The notes beneath the pieces are model-generated. The model was given only the letters and a program-made list of their open reading frames with translations. It made no database searches and was not told the DNA's origin. This document shows, piece by piece, positions 22,880-35,984 of a stretch of DNA of 64,000 nucleotides (positions within the stretch are counted from its first letter, which is position 1; every line of letters begins with the position of its first letter). The stretch lies in contig NC_040011.1 of assembly GCF_000972845.2 (NCBI RefSeq), positions 20,661,809 through 20,725,808 of the forward strand. Direction: 5' to 3'. The DNA is from Larimichthys crocea. Its lineage: Eukaryota > Chordata > Actinopteri > Sciaenidae. The translations under genes and the position numbers were made by a program.

Positions 22880-23443
22880 ATTTTACTGACCAGACTGAGA
22901 GGAAACATCTACCCACTGACCCCCTTTGCTGTCATGAATCATTGGTTTCTGGTGTTGCTTCAGAAGTTCTAATTTTGTTTCAGCTCAACATGCTCATTGC
23001 AGTCCACTGATCAGTTAACCTGACTGTGCCAGATGATTTGTTACACAGAACCGTCAGGGACTCAGATCAACAAACCATAATGTGTTCAAACTCTTATCAG
23101 AGACTGTCAGGAGAAGAAAACATCTTTGTTTCCTTTACTCTTCAGTTCTGATCTAACTGATGCAGCATTGATGCTAGCCTTGTTAATGACTGTCACCTAG
23201 TGTCAATCAGGCCTGTAATCATGTTGTAGCTGCCTGTGGTTCCTTAAAGTGCTCTGATTGGCAATGTTGCAGTACTTGAGATCTTGAGGTCTTGGTCTCA
23301 AGACCACTTTTTGAAGGTCTTGTCTCGTGTTGAAATCACCCACATTTTTCTTTTTAGTAGTCAAGGCCACAACTACAGCAATATCACCAGTGTTTCCTAT
23401 TAATCACCTAACAATGTTTTATTTGTTCTACCACACTTTCAGA
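22880..23443. other. No recognisable gene
   Basis: Non-coding. Around 23279-23330 the words GAGATCTTGAGGTCTTGG and CTCAAGACC form short palindromic structure, which I do not assign. Confidence 0.4.
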
Positions 23444-23597
23444 AAATGTCTTTACAGGCGGAACATAAGTTTAAGTTTAAGGAGAATCATTAGGAATCAC
23501 TCCATTAACTTTCATTGTTATGCTGATGACACCCAATTATATTTATTAATTAAGCCTGATGAAACCAATCAGTTAGCTCAACTTCAAGCATGTGTTA
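23444..23597 (+). pseudogene. LINE reverse transcriptase fragment (L2/CR1-like)
   Basis: The plus-strand frame contains RRIIRNHSINFHCYADDTQL followed by YLLIKPDE and NQLAQLQAC. YADD is the catalytic motif of the reverse transcriptase palm. Only about 50 residues remain and neither end joins coding sequence. A related motif is present in the LINE at 58505-59930. Confidence 0.75.
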
Positions 23598-23609
23598 TGG
23601 GTATCCCAT

Positions 23610-25110
23610 GTCATGTCACTAGTATGTATGTACTAATATGCTGTTGTATATGTGGTCATGTATAGGTACAGTTAACTCTTTATTGTCAAAATGAAGTTAT
23701 AATAATTACAAAATCTCAATCACCTTCACACCATAATATTAACATTTGTTTGACACCTTGAAGGAAATTATGTTTCTGAGTTCAATTCAAGCTAATTTAG
23801 TTATCTTCAAACAGAGAACAGTGCATAGCAGTCAAATGTAATATAAATCAAACTGAAGGCATGCAGTTTTAAATCCATAAATCATTTTCTGGTGTGTTAA
23901 AAAAAGCCACCATCTCTCTAATTCTTTTTGCACCATTGCTGTTAGATGATTTGTCAAAGATGTGAGAATGCAGATTTCACACTTTGTGACCCACTGAGAC
24001 ACAGATTTGAGAAAACTCGGTGAGCTGTTGAGTAATAAAAATCAGTCCAGGAGGCAGTTACAAAATCTAATTTGGTTTGAAATCCCTTCTTCTTCTTCCT
24101 CTTCTTCTTCTTTTCTTTCTTTTCTGAATCTGAAATCCAAAATTCATCCAGAATACATACATTCAATTGATCAATTTTTTCTACAGCACTTTAATATCTG
24201 TGATCTATCATTGCATTTTCCATGTCATGAACCTGAACGTGTGAAAGAATCTCCTCTGTTAACCCACTAACTCGTCAGCAATACACAACTAAACCTCAAA
24301 GCTACAGCCTGAGTGCCTTATAGCAGCTGCTCAATTTGTCTGCACATCACACTCCATCCATCCCGTTCAACGTGCAATGACAGATACTCCCTTGTTATTT
24401 TACATTGACTGCTGTTGTAGCAACTCAAATAGTCACTCGGCTTGCCTTTACTCTGTGCTCAATATGATGCTGCTGCCATGCCATTCACATTTAATTAACC
24501 TGCTCACCCCCAGACATAAATCAATATGGAGATCAGGAAATCCAACAGCATTTGGCTGAGGCACATGAAAATCATTCCCCAAACAATGTCAGTTTACAGA
24601 TGTTATGCAGATCAGGCTCGTTCAGAGCTTAGCAGGGGCCCTTGTTAAGACTGACCCACCAACGCTCACCTCACTGGTCCCATGTGAAATTACTGTGGCT
24701 GGTTTCACAACCACATGGATTTGTTTGCTTGTAAATAGCAAGCCGACAAAAAGTGTTGCTCATGGCTGGTTGAACCTGCTAAGGGGTCCAACTGAAAATG
24801 ATGTGCCGTGGGCACCATAACCTAAGGTCTCATATTAATATTGTTCCTACCTGGTTCCTGGGACCATGACAAGAGACACATCATATAAAGGTTTAATCAA
24901 GTCGTTTATTTTACAAAAGCCAGTGAATGAAGTGCTTAACTTAACATTAACAAGACATGCATGGAGTGTAATTATTATGGAATCCATATTATTAGTTACA
25001 CATACAGGAGGAGACACTGTGTGGTTGTAAGTTAGCATAACAGAACAACAGAGAAACTGAGGTAACAATGGCATCCTCACATGAGAAGCAAAGCCAGCAA
25101 ATGCACTGCT
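23610..25110. other. No recognisable gene; CTT-rich microsatellite at 24089-24122
   Basis: Non-coding sequence with a CTTCTTCTT/CTTTCTTTT run at 24089-24122. The frames over it are low-complexity artefacts (poly-Ser or poly-Lys). Confidence 0.45.
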
Positions 25111-25729
25111 AAGATAAGATAAGATAAGGTAAGATAGACTTTAATGATCCCACAGCGGGGAAATTCACCACTTGTCACAGTAGCTCATATACACAAGGTT
25201 GAAAATAAATATAGAGAAAAATAAAGTAATGAAGACATGCTGGTGCCGAAGAGTCCGACAGCTGCTGGAATGAAGGAGCTGTGGTAGAACTCCTTCTTAC
25301 ATGGTGGGAGTATCAGTCTGTAGTTGAAGGAGCTGTTTAAGCCCACTGCAGTCTCATGCAGGAGGTGAGAGGAGTCGCTCATGATGGAGGCCAGCCCTGC
25401 CAGCATCCTCCTCTCTCTCACCTCCTCCATGCTCACAGGCAGCGACACATCAGGCTTCGCTCTCCCGTCCTCTCTCACTAGTTAAAAGCTGTCCAAAGTC
25501 TGCAGTGAATCCACAGAGAGCCCACCCAGCCACGATGCTCTCCATACTCCCTCTGTAGCCTGGCCAGCACCGTTAGCTCCTCCATCTTATTGGGGAGAGA
25601 TCTTTCACTCCCCATAATAACAGATGGTATGGAGGGTTTGTATCGCCTTTTCTGCTCCTGGTGCTTAGATCCAGCTCTGCATCCTCGTCTTCTTCTCCTC
25701 AGTTCGGCAGGGATCGCTGGTCTTTCCAC
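25111..25729 (-). mobile_element. Internally deleted LINE: endonuclease start joined to 3' end
   Basis: Read on the minus strand, 25729-25479 encodes KPSIPSVIMGSERSLPNKME followed by ELTVLARLQREY, the pattern of the start of the apurinic-type endonuclease domain of a fish LINE. Immediately after it, 25478-25185 encodes the C-terminal tail of such an ORF2 (SSFNYRLILPP, SFIPAAVGLF). Then comes a 3' end GTGGGATCATTAAAGTCTAT with (CTTAT)n units at 25111-25135. The whole reverse transcriptase region between is missing. Confidence 0.75.
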
Positions 25730-26199
25730 TGAGGGTACGCTAGCTACCTAACACTAACAGTTGTTCTTGAGTGTAAACAGAGGGCTTTTTTTGAATGGGT
25801 CACCTGATGTATTCATGAAGCAGTCCATACAGCAGCATGTCAGACGTGTGACTATTTTCTCCCTCATCTCCAAAATCCACCTTACATTCCACACTGCACT
25901 GCGGGTAGATAGATTGTAGTGTATTTCCATATCACTGCAGTGCAGTGTTTTGAATGCTGTATCTTCTACTTGAAGTTCTTGGTCTGTCTCTGGACTCAGT
26001 CCTCACCTATGTCTCCTAAGAGTCATAAATTATGTTGCTATGCACCTCTACTTACCAGAAATTGTTAGTGAATAAGAGGACTGTACCTTTCCTCTTCACA
26101 CTGGTCACCTCATGCCTTTCAGCTCAACTCTTCAGTTCTGTCATCTGCAGAAATTCTCAGACGACTTTGTAGCATTGTATGGAAACAACCACCTTGTCT
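25730..26199. other. No recognisable feature
   Basis: Short non-coding interval between two LINE pieces of opposite orientation. Confidence 0.4.
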
Positions 26200-26475
26200 G
26201 GAATTTGGCCAGTGGAAGGTGACAGGTACTTGCATGTGCAACTGGACGACAGACTAGACTGGAGGTCCAACACTGAGACTGTCTACAGCAGAGCAGACTC
26301 TACTTCTTGAAGCTCAGGTGCTTTAATGTGTGCAGAAGGATGTTGCAGATGTTCTACCAGTCTGTTGTTGCGAGTGAAATTTTCTTTGTAGCCATCTGTT
26401 GAGGCAGCAGCATCAGAGCCAGCAACACTAAAAAACTGAACAAAATGTTTAAGAAGTCTGGGGACTGCTCTGGAG
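26200..26475 (+). pseudogene. LINE ORF2 C-terminal fragment
   Basis: The plus strand reads YLHVQLDDRLDWRSNTETVY, then in shifted frames a remnant of the region that in related LINEs runs up to the KAGSVLG motif. At least two frameshifts and a stop are present. The family resembles the LINE 3' end at 33025-33655. Confidence 0.65.
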
Positions 26476-27184
26476 CCCCATTATTTCTGTACTTTTCATA
26501 TAAATGTAATGTAGTTAGTTGGAGAAGTTTTGTGTATTTTACCTGAACAATAACAATATAAAAAAAAAGAATAATTTGAATAATTACAGTAATAACAAAA
26601 GTAGAACATTGCCTCTCAATACCACCCTAAAGTGCTACAAACAAAAAATGAAGTGAAAGATTCATTTATTGTATAACCTGGGTGTAGCAGCTGTAGTTGG
26701 TCATCAGTGACAAAGTGGCTGCACTTCAAGTGACACTTAACCACTCCTTTCCCACAGCAATCACAGGATATGTATGCATCACGGCTTACACTGGTAGTAA
26801 TGTTGAAAAATATATGCCCTTACACATTTTCAGCTAATACTGTATTTGAATAGGTCAATTTGTGGTTTCTATGAGTAGGCTAAGGCTCATATCTGTTTGA
26901 TTGGCACAATTCCACATTTGCATCCGCCGTCATTCCCCCTGATCATGGATACAGCTGTCACACAACCACCGTGCTCTGTTATTAGTGTAATAATAGCACA
27001 CATGCTAGGTGATTTGCTTGCTAGCTGTAGCGCTCGCTCAGCGTTGTCAGTGACAGCGATGTGAGCAGAGCTGCTTTGGGTTTAAAGTGACAGGTGTACT
27101 TCTTGATTTAAAAAAAGGTTCTGTGTTTTTTTATTGCTTCTTGAATACAATCTGTATTCAAGAAGCAAGCAAAATCACACATTA
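26476..27184. other. No recognisable feature
   Basis: Non-coding. Nothing recognised. Confidence 0.4.
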
Positions 27185-27310
27185 CCATAATTCAATACAG
27201 TTTTATTCATAAAGTTATCTCATGACACTTTTCATATAGGACAGGTCTAGACTGGTCACTTTATAATATTTACACCCAACAATTCAATAGATACAATGCT
27301 TTAGGACTCC
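27185..27310. repeat. Interspersed repeat fragment (LINE/SINE tail type)
   Basis: AATTCAATACAGTTTTATTC followed by GTTATCTCATGACACTTTTC and ACAGGTCTAGACTGG resembles a common fish repeat with a TTCAATTCAATTTTATT head. The limits are uncertain. Confidence 0.5.
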
Positions 27311-28662
27311 TATTCACACATATTCTAGGAAACCATCCAAAGAAGCTGTGATGCCGATTAGATTTTCTTCATGCAGAACTGCTCAAGTGTGAACAATATC
27401 AAAACTGCATTACTAATATTATGCAGGTATAAGTGTGCACTGTAAGCTTTGAATCATAGAGTTTATGTGAGGTTGCATTAAAAAATAAATAATTTCATAA
27501 TCTATGAAAAATCTATTCCCTCAGGGACACCAGTGGATGTCTGGTCTAGGGCGTCACCTATCTAAGATGATTTAGCTTCTGGGGGCAGAGGTCAATGTGT
27601 CTAGACTTCCAGTGAGCCAGCAGACATCCGGAAACGGATATCCGGGCCAAGAGTTCCTCTGAGGTCCAATTGGAAAGTATCAATTGCCGTTTCAATGACA
27701 ACACTGTTGTAACTGAGGTCACATGGACCCTTAACCTTTGGTGATGTCATAGCTGTAAGATATAAGACGATGATAATGATGATGTGTAACTGATCCAGGA
27801 TTCACAAGTTCTCTCTTTGAGTCATGATGCTGCTTTCAGGGAACATCTGACTTCATTTCCATATATTAATTTGACATTTGTAGGAATGGCTCCAAACTTT
27901 ACTTTACTTAACAGACATATGAAATGTCTGCTCTCATGATTGATGCAGAATCACAGAAGGTGATGAGAAGCATGACTGATTTTCACAGTGTTTGTTATAT
28001 TTAACAAGGCCTGTGGAGGTGACTGTTTAGGTGTTTGAAATATGCAATTTTGATTATCACTGCCACCGTCTGTGACAGCCTGACAGTATCGATACTCCTG
28101 TAGGAATTACACTGAAAAAAAGGTTCTTAGTATTTTTAGATGTAATTTTTACAGTACATCTGTATAAGCAAACTGATGCTCAGGGTGACGTGGTGTATGT
28201 TCTGACAATATGATCTCTGACAGTAGTTTGAATTTTTATTACTGTGGATATTCTGTGTTCTCCCCACAGCTGTATGCATACAGACTTTGCTTATCCTGTG
28301 CAAATGTGCCGCATAGAATAGACATGAATGGGTGCATTTGAAGCCCTCTGGTTATACTAGTCCCGTGTGTAATCACTGCTGCACTGTATTTCTTTACAAG
28401 TGACCAGCCTGACTTCTGACGCAGGTGTGAGAGCACAGTGGACATCATCAATCTCCAAATCATCTGACAGTAGAGTACAGATGTTTGTTACAGCCCAGCA
28501 GGATGAGTGTAAGAACAGCTCCGTCCTTCCTCAGCAGAAAACCATTCACGATCCCAACCTGCTGACATTTTAAAAGCAATGTGCCATTGCAAAAAACTAA
28601 TGCTCATAACATGCAACATACATTGTTACATCATAATTTGTACTCATTTAACAGTTTTGTCC
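27311..28662. other. No recognisable feature
   Basis: Non-coding. The frame at 28239-28463 has no motif. Confidence 0.4.
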
Positions 28663-29339
28663 CTGTAGCAACCAGTAATGTAATAACGTCTAATACCGTA
28701 ATAATCTTGGCCATTTTAAATGTAATAAAGCTGATAACATAATAACATTTTGCCAATAATGTAATAACTTATTACTGGTTATTTAGCAGTTTTATGCAGT
28801 TTGCTCATCAAAATAAATATAGTGGATGGCATAGTCGTCATATTCATTCATCAAGTACTATGCAGCATCTCTCTCCTTAATTATGGTTTTAAGAGCCAAT
28901 TTGAGAATTATTTGTTGTACAAAATCTTTATTTTAAATATTGTTTATTTACTTAGATATGTAAAGTCGTAATTTTATGTATGGAGGAATATTTCATTCAT
29001 TATTGTGAAGTGTATATGGTAGTTAGATCACTTAATGGAATGTGCTAGAGTTCAGGAAGAGAACAGTGGCCATGTGACCTACATGTGTTTGATCAGTGTT
29101 ACATGAAAATGTAACAACTGGAACTGATAAGGTAATAACATATTTATTCATTTTATTTTATTATATATGTATTTATGTATCATTACATTGTCAGCTGCAG
29201 TTATTATATTTTCAAAGATTTTTTGTTATTTTTTTACATACATACCTATTTTTTTTATTACATTTAAAATGGCCATAATTATTACGTTATTTGTAGGTTA
29301 TTACATTATTGGACATTATTACATTATTGGTTGCTACAG
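28663..29339. mobile_element. Unclassified MITE with TAATGTAATAA-rich inverted ends
   Basis: The inverted ends CTGTAGCAACCAGTAATGTA (28663) and, reversed, CTGTAGCAACCAATAATGTA (ending 29339) continue inward for about 75 bp, including ATGGCCATTTTAAATGTAA / TTACATTTAAAATGGCCAT. Repeated AATGTAATAA words fill both ends. There is no transposase. I see no clear target duplication (C-rich on both sides), so the superfamily is open. Confidence 0.75.
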
Positions 29340-32300
29340 CCCCCCTTCTTTACAACTGTCTGGCTCTCCCATTCAAAGGTTTCTGCTCAGGTGAAGTTCA
29401 TTGAGTATAGAAATATTAAATCTCTTTACTTTTTTTTTTTTTTGGCTCTCAAAGAGGAACTGGACTGACAATACCAGCAGCACCACTTAGAGAATTCACT
29501 ATGAATCCTGAAATGAAGAAAAACATGGCAGTACTGTCGGTGATCTCTTGAAAGTCCAGGCGATACGACCATATCTATGAGAGTTTAGCACCAAATATGC
29601 TCTTTATACCAAATACGCAGTACATCTTTGAGAAAGTGGCCCACTTGATCAGTAATATATGTACAATTACTGTACTGTACTGTGTATAGTATCACACTCT
29701 AGTACTCTTGAGAAGCCCTTGCATCTCCAAACACGACAGAACTACATAAATTAAGCCCATCAGTCTTTGGATGAAAAATTATACACTGAAATGTATTACC
29801 TCAAGTCTGGCAATTCGTAAGATGATGGAGCTCTATTCACCATTTGCAAAGATACAGTCAGATGTGGATGTTATTAGAACTGGAGATTACTCACCTGTGA
29901 TTCAACTGTAGCAGCTATGAGGATCTTTGCTGGAGCATGTGAATATGTCAGCATGACAGGTGACCCACGCACAACAGCTCTGCTCACAATCAAGGCTGAA
30001 GGTAATTCATTGTGGGCATAATTCAGTCCAGGTTGCTTTTAATGGTCTCCATACTTGAGATTAAATTGACTACACATTTGGAGCTTTTCATTTTTTTTTT
30101 TTGTCTCTTAGATACATTCTAGAGGGATAAAGCTTCCATATGACTCAGGCTGACTGAATGTAGATATATTGCCTGGGACAAAAATTGCACAACCCTCCTC
30201 CCAAAGGCTGTTGATAGAGGATCTATCTTCCCTGCTTCCCAGCAGCTGCCAGGGAAATGAGACCTTGAGAGAGGCTGGGGAATTTCACATTTTGTCATGT
30301 TCATTGTTTGCTCCTTCATATTTCCCTGCTTGCAAGTTAATGGTAATGGCACATCCACTGACAAGATAACAAGAGAGGTGCTGTTTCAAAGATGAAAAAT
30401 GAGCTTGTTTTTTTTCTTCATCTTCTTGATATAATTATTGTTGATATAATCTTATAATTTTCTTTTGGTTTAATTTATGCCACTTTCCAGAAATAGCCCA
30501 CTTATCTAATTTAACAAGATAGAAGAGCAGATTTATAAATAACAGCAGAACAATCTTAGAAGACATATTTTCAATATAATGTACCAAACTATTATTCATT
30601 TACACACCTAGCAGATGTTCAATGCTTAACCAGGGGTGTGGATTTTAGGTTTAAACCTATCATGACAAACATTTAGTAAACATGTGTAAGGTTTGGAAGT
30701 AAAGTTAATTCATATTTGACAATTTGATTTGTCTGTAGCTGCTAAATGCTTCTCTATGATAACCAACTGCTAAATTTGTCTTCTTGGCGTTTCTTGCTGC
30801 AGTTTACTGCAGCTTTTTCACCAAAGTTTTATTGGACGTGAGACAAAAACAACAAGCTAAAAGAGGGTAAAATGCACTTAAAATGCCCTCAAGTGTTTTG
30901 ATTGTGGTCCAAATTGTATAGACTAATCATGTTTGAATGGGCTTTGGTTGCATGAAGCTTAGAGTAGAAAAAAAAGCAAGAGAGTATTGGCTCAAACGCC
31001 ACCATTGCAGTTGTATTTGCAGATTCTGTCATTTCAACAATAATACAACTGTATTATAAATTCAACTATTGTTACTTAAAAGAAAACAATATTACATGCA
31101 GTGTAGTGGGTAATAAAACCATCTTATTTAAATAAAAAAAACAAAACAAAAATCCACCAGAGAGGGGCGGTACTGCCGATAGTGAATATAGTGAATGATG
31201 TTTTGACTGCTTTCCACCTTGTTCCATTGACAGTGTAGATCGATGAAGGATGTTAGAAGGAGAGGATAAATATTCTACAACCTCTGTCATGTATCAAGCA
31301 TGAGGAGGTCGTAAACATAAGAGTGGAGTTGATTCGAAAAAAGGAATTTCTTATGTTCTGGAGAGCCATTCTCTTTGAGGCATACCATGTCCCATCAAAA
31401 GAAAGCGCACACTTGTGCTGTAGCACTTTTGATGTGGTACACTTTCATTTGGCTCTTGATGTGTCTCTGAGGTAGGTAGGTGAGACATTGCCGTGTTGGA
31501 AGAACACACTTTGAAATGCATGGCTTCCTTCACAGATATTATTAAACTTAACTTTTGACTAAAATGTCTTTCTTTGGAGATGTCCACTCTGTTGGTCTGG
31601 GATAAGACTTAATCCAAACGTTACTGCACTCAAAGGGATGCTGCATGCTCACTATGCAAAACAAACTGATTTTATTGAAAGGAACATGAATTAAATATAG
31701 TTTCTAACTGAGCTTTGAAGGATATGGGTTTTATAGGTCTAATATATTTCTGTTAAAATCACCCATAGCGTGTGGAGGAGGAAACATTCAAATGTTCTAC
31801 TCACAGTAAGTGAAAGTATCAGCATGAGCAGTTCATTAAGCAGCAGTATGTCTCTTGTTAGCGTACAGTATATGTTGTACTATTACTGTGGGGGCAATAT
31901 TTTAATATAGCTGGTCAAATCATTACACTGTTTTGACACACAGTGCATCATTAATAAGCTTGTTATATGCGTGATAAGTAAAATATTAATCTGCAAAGCA
32001 ACTACTAACTAAAACTCATAAATGCAGAAAATTGCATTATTAGAAAGTTCTAAAAAGTACAAGTACCTTCATTGTACAGACAGTGGGTATATGCACTTAG
32101 TGACATTCCAGTACTGTGAACAATATTTTAATTGTCATCATTTGCACAGTGCCACATAATAACTTAAATTACGGACTACAAAACATACATTCTCTATATG
32201 AATTCTTATTCATACATGTATACACATACAGACACATATGTAAATGAAGGGATGTGAAACGTGATTTCTGTACTGCACATACTGTATACAGACATGTCAA

Positions 32301-33024
32301 ATGAATAATAACTATGCAAGTAATTATTTGCATATTTGTTAATCACACATACAGTACGTGTATATGCACTTATCAAGATATACTGTTCAAAAACACAGGT
32401 CATACAATTTTTTTCATCACTTTACCGCTACTCCTCACCTCAAACGATGAAATTGTAAAGAATAAAAAACAACACAAATGGATCTGACCAAGAACATTTC
32501 AAACAGAATACATGTTGTGTCCCAAATCTCAAATCCATACTACTGTACACACTAAATCTAAGCAGCTTTTGAGTAGGTTGTTTGTTCACACGCAAAAAAA
32601 GTGACAAAATGTTTTTTTTTTCATAATGTAACAGTCAGCATGCAGACTAAAAAACTGCTCTTGACTCTCTTCTCCCACAATTCAGAGCACAAAGGAAATG
32701 GAGGAGCTAGACAACTGGACAAAAATGTAAGTTACTGTGGATGATGGTGAAACTACTGCAGGAACTGAAAATTCAGCTCTCTCTATAGTATAAAACCATA
32801 AAGTATGTGGATTTTTTGCTCAGTACACTGCAAAACATATATTACACCAGACTAAAATTCATTGCTGAATAAAAATTTGTGATTCTCAGAAAAACCTTCC
32901 TATTATAATATGACTTCCAGCGCTGTGTTGAGTGGCAGCGAGCAAGAGTTGCTCTCTCTCTTTTCCCCACTTTAGCTATTTTTTTTCTTATTTATTGTTT
33001 ACCATTACCGTTTGTTTTTTCAAT
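29340..33024. other. No recognisable feature
   Basis: About 3.7 kb of AT-rich DNA. Short overlapping frames (30119-30369, 31072-31290, 31351-31587, 32206-32403) have no conserved motif. Confidence 0.45.
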
Positions 33025-33655
33025 AAGTTGTTTGTGCTGGGGTAGCAGGCTGAGGGCATCAGACGCCGACAAGATTAACAAGATCATCAGGAAGGCTGGC
33101 TCCGTACTGGGGGTCCAACTGGACTCTTTGTTGGAGGTGTCTGAGGGGAGGATGCTGTGTAAACTGCATAGTATCCTGGACAACAACGTCCACCCTCTCC
33201 ACCAGGTGCTAACCTCGTACAGGAGCACCTACAGCTACAGACTCATTCCTCCCCGGTGTAACACAGAAGTCCAGAGGAAGTCCTTTCTTCCTGTGGCCAT
33301 CAGACTGTATACCGTATTTTTCGGATTATAAGTCGCAGTTTTTTTCATAGTTTGGCCGGGGGTGCAATTTATACTCGACTTATAATCCGGAAAATACAGT
33401 AATTCATCTACCTCTGGTCGCGAGATGGACAGTGGAGACACTGTGTTCACTTTATCACTTTATTTAGTTTGTACTTATTTTATTACAATTTATGCCAAAT
33501 TGTACAGTGTATACCTACATATTAACATGTTGTGCATTTAGTTAGTTACTTATTTTATTTTATGTCAGTCTAGCTTATTTGATCTCTCTCTTGTATTACT
33601 TCACCACTTTTGTATTGCAACTGCTGCACAGCAATTTCCCTCGGGATAATTTTTC
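33025..33655 (+). mobile_element. 5'-truncated LINE, ORF2 C-terminus and 3' UTR
   Basis: The frame from about 33032 reads ASDADKINKIIRKAGSVLGV, LHSILDNNVHPLHQVL, YRLIPPRCNTE and KSFLPVAIRLY, the typical C-terminal tail of a fish LINE ORF2 after the reverse transcriptase. A 92-bp MITE then interrupts it (33310-33401). The 3' UTR ends near 33655 with AATTTCCCTCGGGATAA and a degenerate TCTTGAATCCTGAATC run. No upstream coding sequence is present. Confidence 0.8.
33310..33401. mobile_element. 92-bp palindromic MITE nested in a LINE
   Basis: TACCGTATTTTTCGGATTAT at the left and ATAATCCGGAAAATACAGTA at the right are inverted copies, each ending in TA, which fits a TA target duplication. Short palindromic elements with the core CCGTATTTTCCGGACTATAA are frequent in animal genomes. 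It interrupts the end of the LINE ORF just after the RLY codons. Confidence 0.8.
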
Positions 33656-35395
33656 TTCAATCTTGAATCCTGAATCTTATTAAAGCAAAGTGCAGATATT
33701 ATGAAGCTGCATGCTCCTACAATACATGATTGTATTCTATAAATCCTTTATTATTAGTTATATTTTAACTGGACAAATCTCTGTGTGATTTGCCCTTTTG
33801 ATCTACCTATCAATGGATGAATAATTATGTGATGCAGCATGAGCTCTTAAACATAAGCTATATAATAAATATGAACAATAGATGCTGAACCCCAAGTGAG
33901 CCCATGCATGGGTTTCATGTGTCAGCATGACAGACGACTTGCACATGACAAATACTGAAATAACCGCACATAATGAAGAAGAAACCTCTTTGCCCTGCTG
34001 CTCGTTCCTCACAGCCGATCCCTTGTATTCTTCTTTAATGTGTAAAATAAATTTATATCAAAGGTGACGTAACCTCTTGTTTGGATGTTAAATGTCATTG
34101 TTATAACCATCACTGTTGCTTCCGCCATTATCTTTCCTGTTTCAGAATAGGTTCCTGCCTCTCGAGTTGTGATGCTGGCACTACTAAGAAGAAGAACACT
34201 GTCCTTCACATCTACATGCGCTTCACTGCAGTGGCTGATTGCTGCCTTCAGTGTCACAAACTGAACTATTCTAATGCTGCCATTACTCAAAGGAAAGCGT
34301 GCTTCTTCACTAAATACATGCATCAAATCTGTAAGAAATGGGAGCAATTATTCTAAAGAGCCATTTAGCTATCCAGGGGGAAATTTCCCTAAACACATTT
34401 TATAGAGGCTTTGGTGTGAAGATGCATATCTGTGAGATATTAGTGTATTAGAGAAGTGGACTGGAAGGCTAGAGCTGGAAGATTGCTCTAAGATGAACCT
34501 TTTTTACTGACAATTGGATGATGTGTTTGCTAGACGCCTCAGTGTTCTCCCCTTAGAACAAATACAAAACCATTCAAATGTCTTATCTTTGTGTTCACAG
34601 GCCGTGGTGTTGCTGCTAAATGCAAAACAATACCATTTCAGAATTCAATCCGCTCATCTGCTGCTGCTAAGGTCAAGCTAATACACAAAACAGTATCTCG
34701 CATCGCAATCCATAAAGCGAACAGGTTGAAGCAGCAACACTGTTCAGGGAGGAAAGATCAGCTGGGTGTTTGAAAGGGCATATGCATGAGCGCATGCTAG
34801 TCACTTAAAACAGTGCTCATAAATGTAATCCTGTTTTCCTTATGTTCCCCGGAGAACACAGCTGAGAATATAATTCACAGCTCAGTGGCGGATGCGGACG
34901 AGAACAATGGGGATGCAGAGGTCAGGCTTGTGAAGAAACAACAGCACTGAGGTCTGGCAGGTGTCTCTGCTACAATCCTGTCACACCGAGCCTGCCCACG
35001 CTATGCAAACATTGCTGCTCATTATAACCACAGAGATGCTGTCATAGAGTACATCTTTATAAAAAGCGGCTTTATTTTCTCATGGTGCTGCAGGCTCATT
35101 CATGTTGTCTACATTCTGTCATGTCATGTCAAGATTAAAAACACGATCAGGCTTTTGGGATTAACCTGCCTGTATCTGTGTTATTTTACACAGTAAAGCA
35201 CTTTTTCAAATTCTCCACTGAGGCTTTTATAGCTAATACCAGCTAAACAACATGTTGAAAGGTATTTATAGAGCCAAACGTCTACATGTCTACACTGGAT
35301 AAATCCTACTGGGCCATAACAAGGTCATTACTGGACACAATTTGGGTGTTCTTTGCGGACATTGGTGTCAAATTGTGTTATAAATATATTATGCT
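33656..35395. other. No recognisable feature
   Basis: Non-coding, 1.7 kb. Frames at 34009-34356 on both strands overlap and lack motifs. Confidence 0.45.
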
Positions 35396-35625
35396 GTGTG
35401 CAGTTTGCATGTTCTCCTTGTGTCTGCGTGGGTCCTCCCTCCAAAGACATGCAGGTTAACTGGTGACTCTAAATTGCTCAATGTGAATGTGAATCGTTGT
35501 TTGTCTCTGTGTGTCAGTGATGAACCAGTGACCCAGCCAGAGTGTGCTCTGCCTCTCAGCCAGGCTAGGATCAGCTGATCTCCCGATAATGATAAGCAGT
35601 TATGGAAAATGGATGGATGGATATG
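35396..35625 (+). repeat. LINE/SINE 3' tail with (ATGG)n end
   Basis: GCAGTTTGCATGTTCTCCTT, GTGTCTGCGTGGGTCCTCC, AACTGGTGACTCTAAATTG and the final GATAAGCAGTTATGGAAAAT followed by GGATGGATGG form the well-known 3' region of a widespread vertebrate LINE/SINE group. It is 5'-truncated and non-coding. Confidence 0.8.
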
Positions 35626-35984
35626 TAATTGCTTGCCTTGCCTGCCTTATGTTCACTGCACCGCAACAGTTTTCTACTCCACAAAGCTACGCTAAACAGT
35701 AAGCAAGGCGGACACCAGAGACCAATTTTGTTCAACCAAAGGTCCAAAACTATCACCGAAGACGAAGGGATTATGTGTCCTTAAAATGTATTTGGTGTAG
35801 TAAATTTGCTGTAGGACTGCTGTGTATAAACAATGGCTGTATTCACATGGGCACACATTTCTGTTTGAGTGATGGTATATGTGTTATTCTTTTGTGTTCA
35901 AGTCTGAAATATGGTAATTTTTAAGGATAAACAAATTATTTTCTTTTTGGCAAGTTACACTGTGTGATTAACAATGTATTGCTG

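Noticed and set aside
24007..24270. Poly-Ser / poly-Lys frames
   Set aside because: Translations of a CTT/CTTT microsatellite on both strands.
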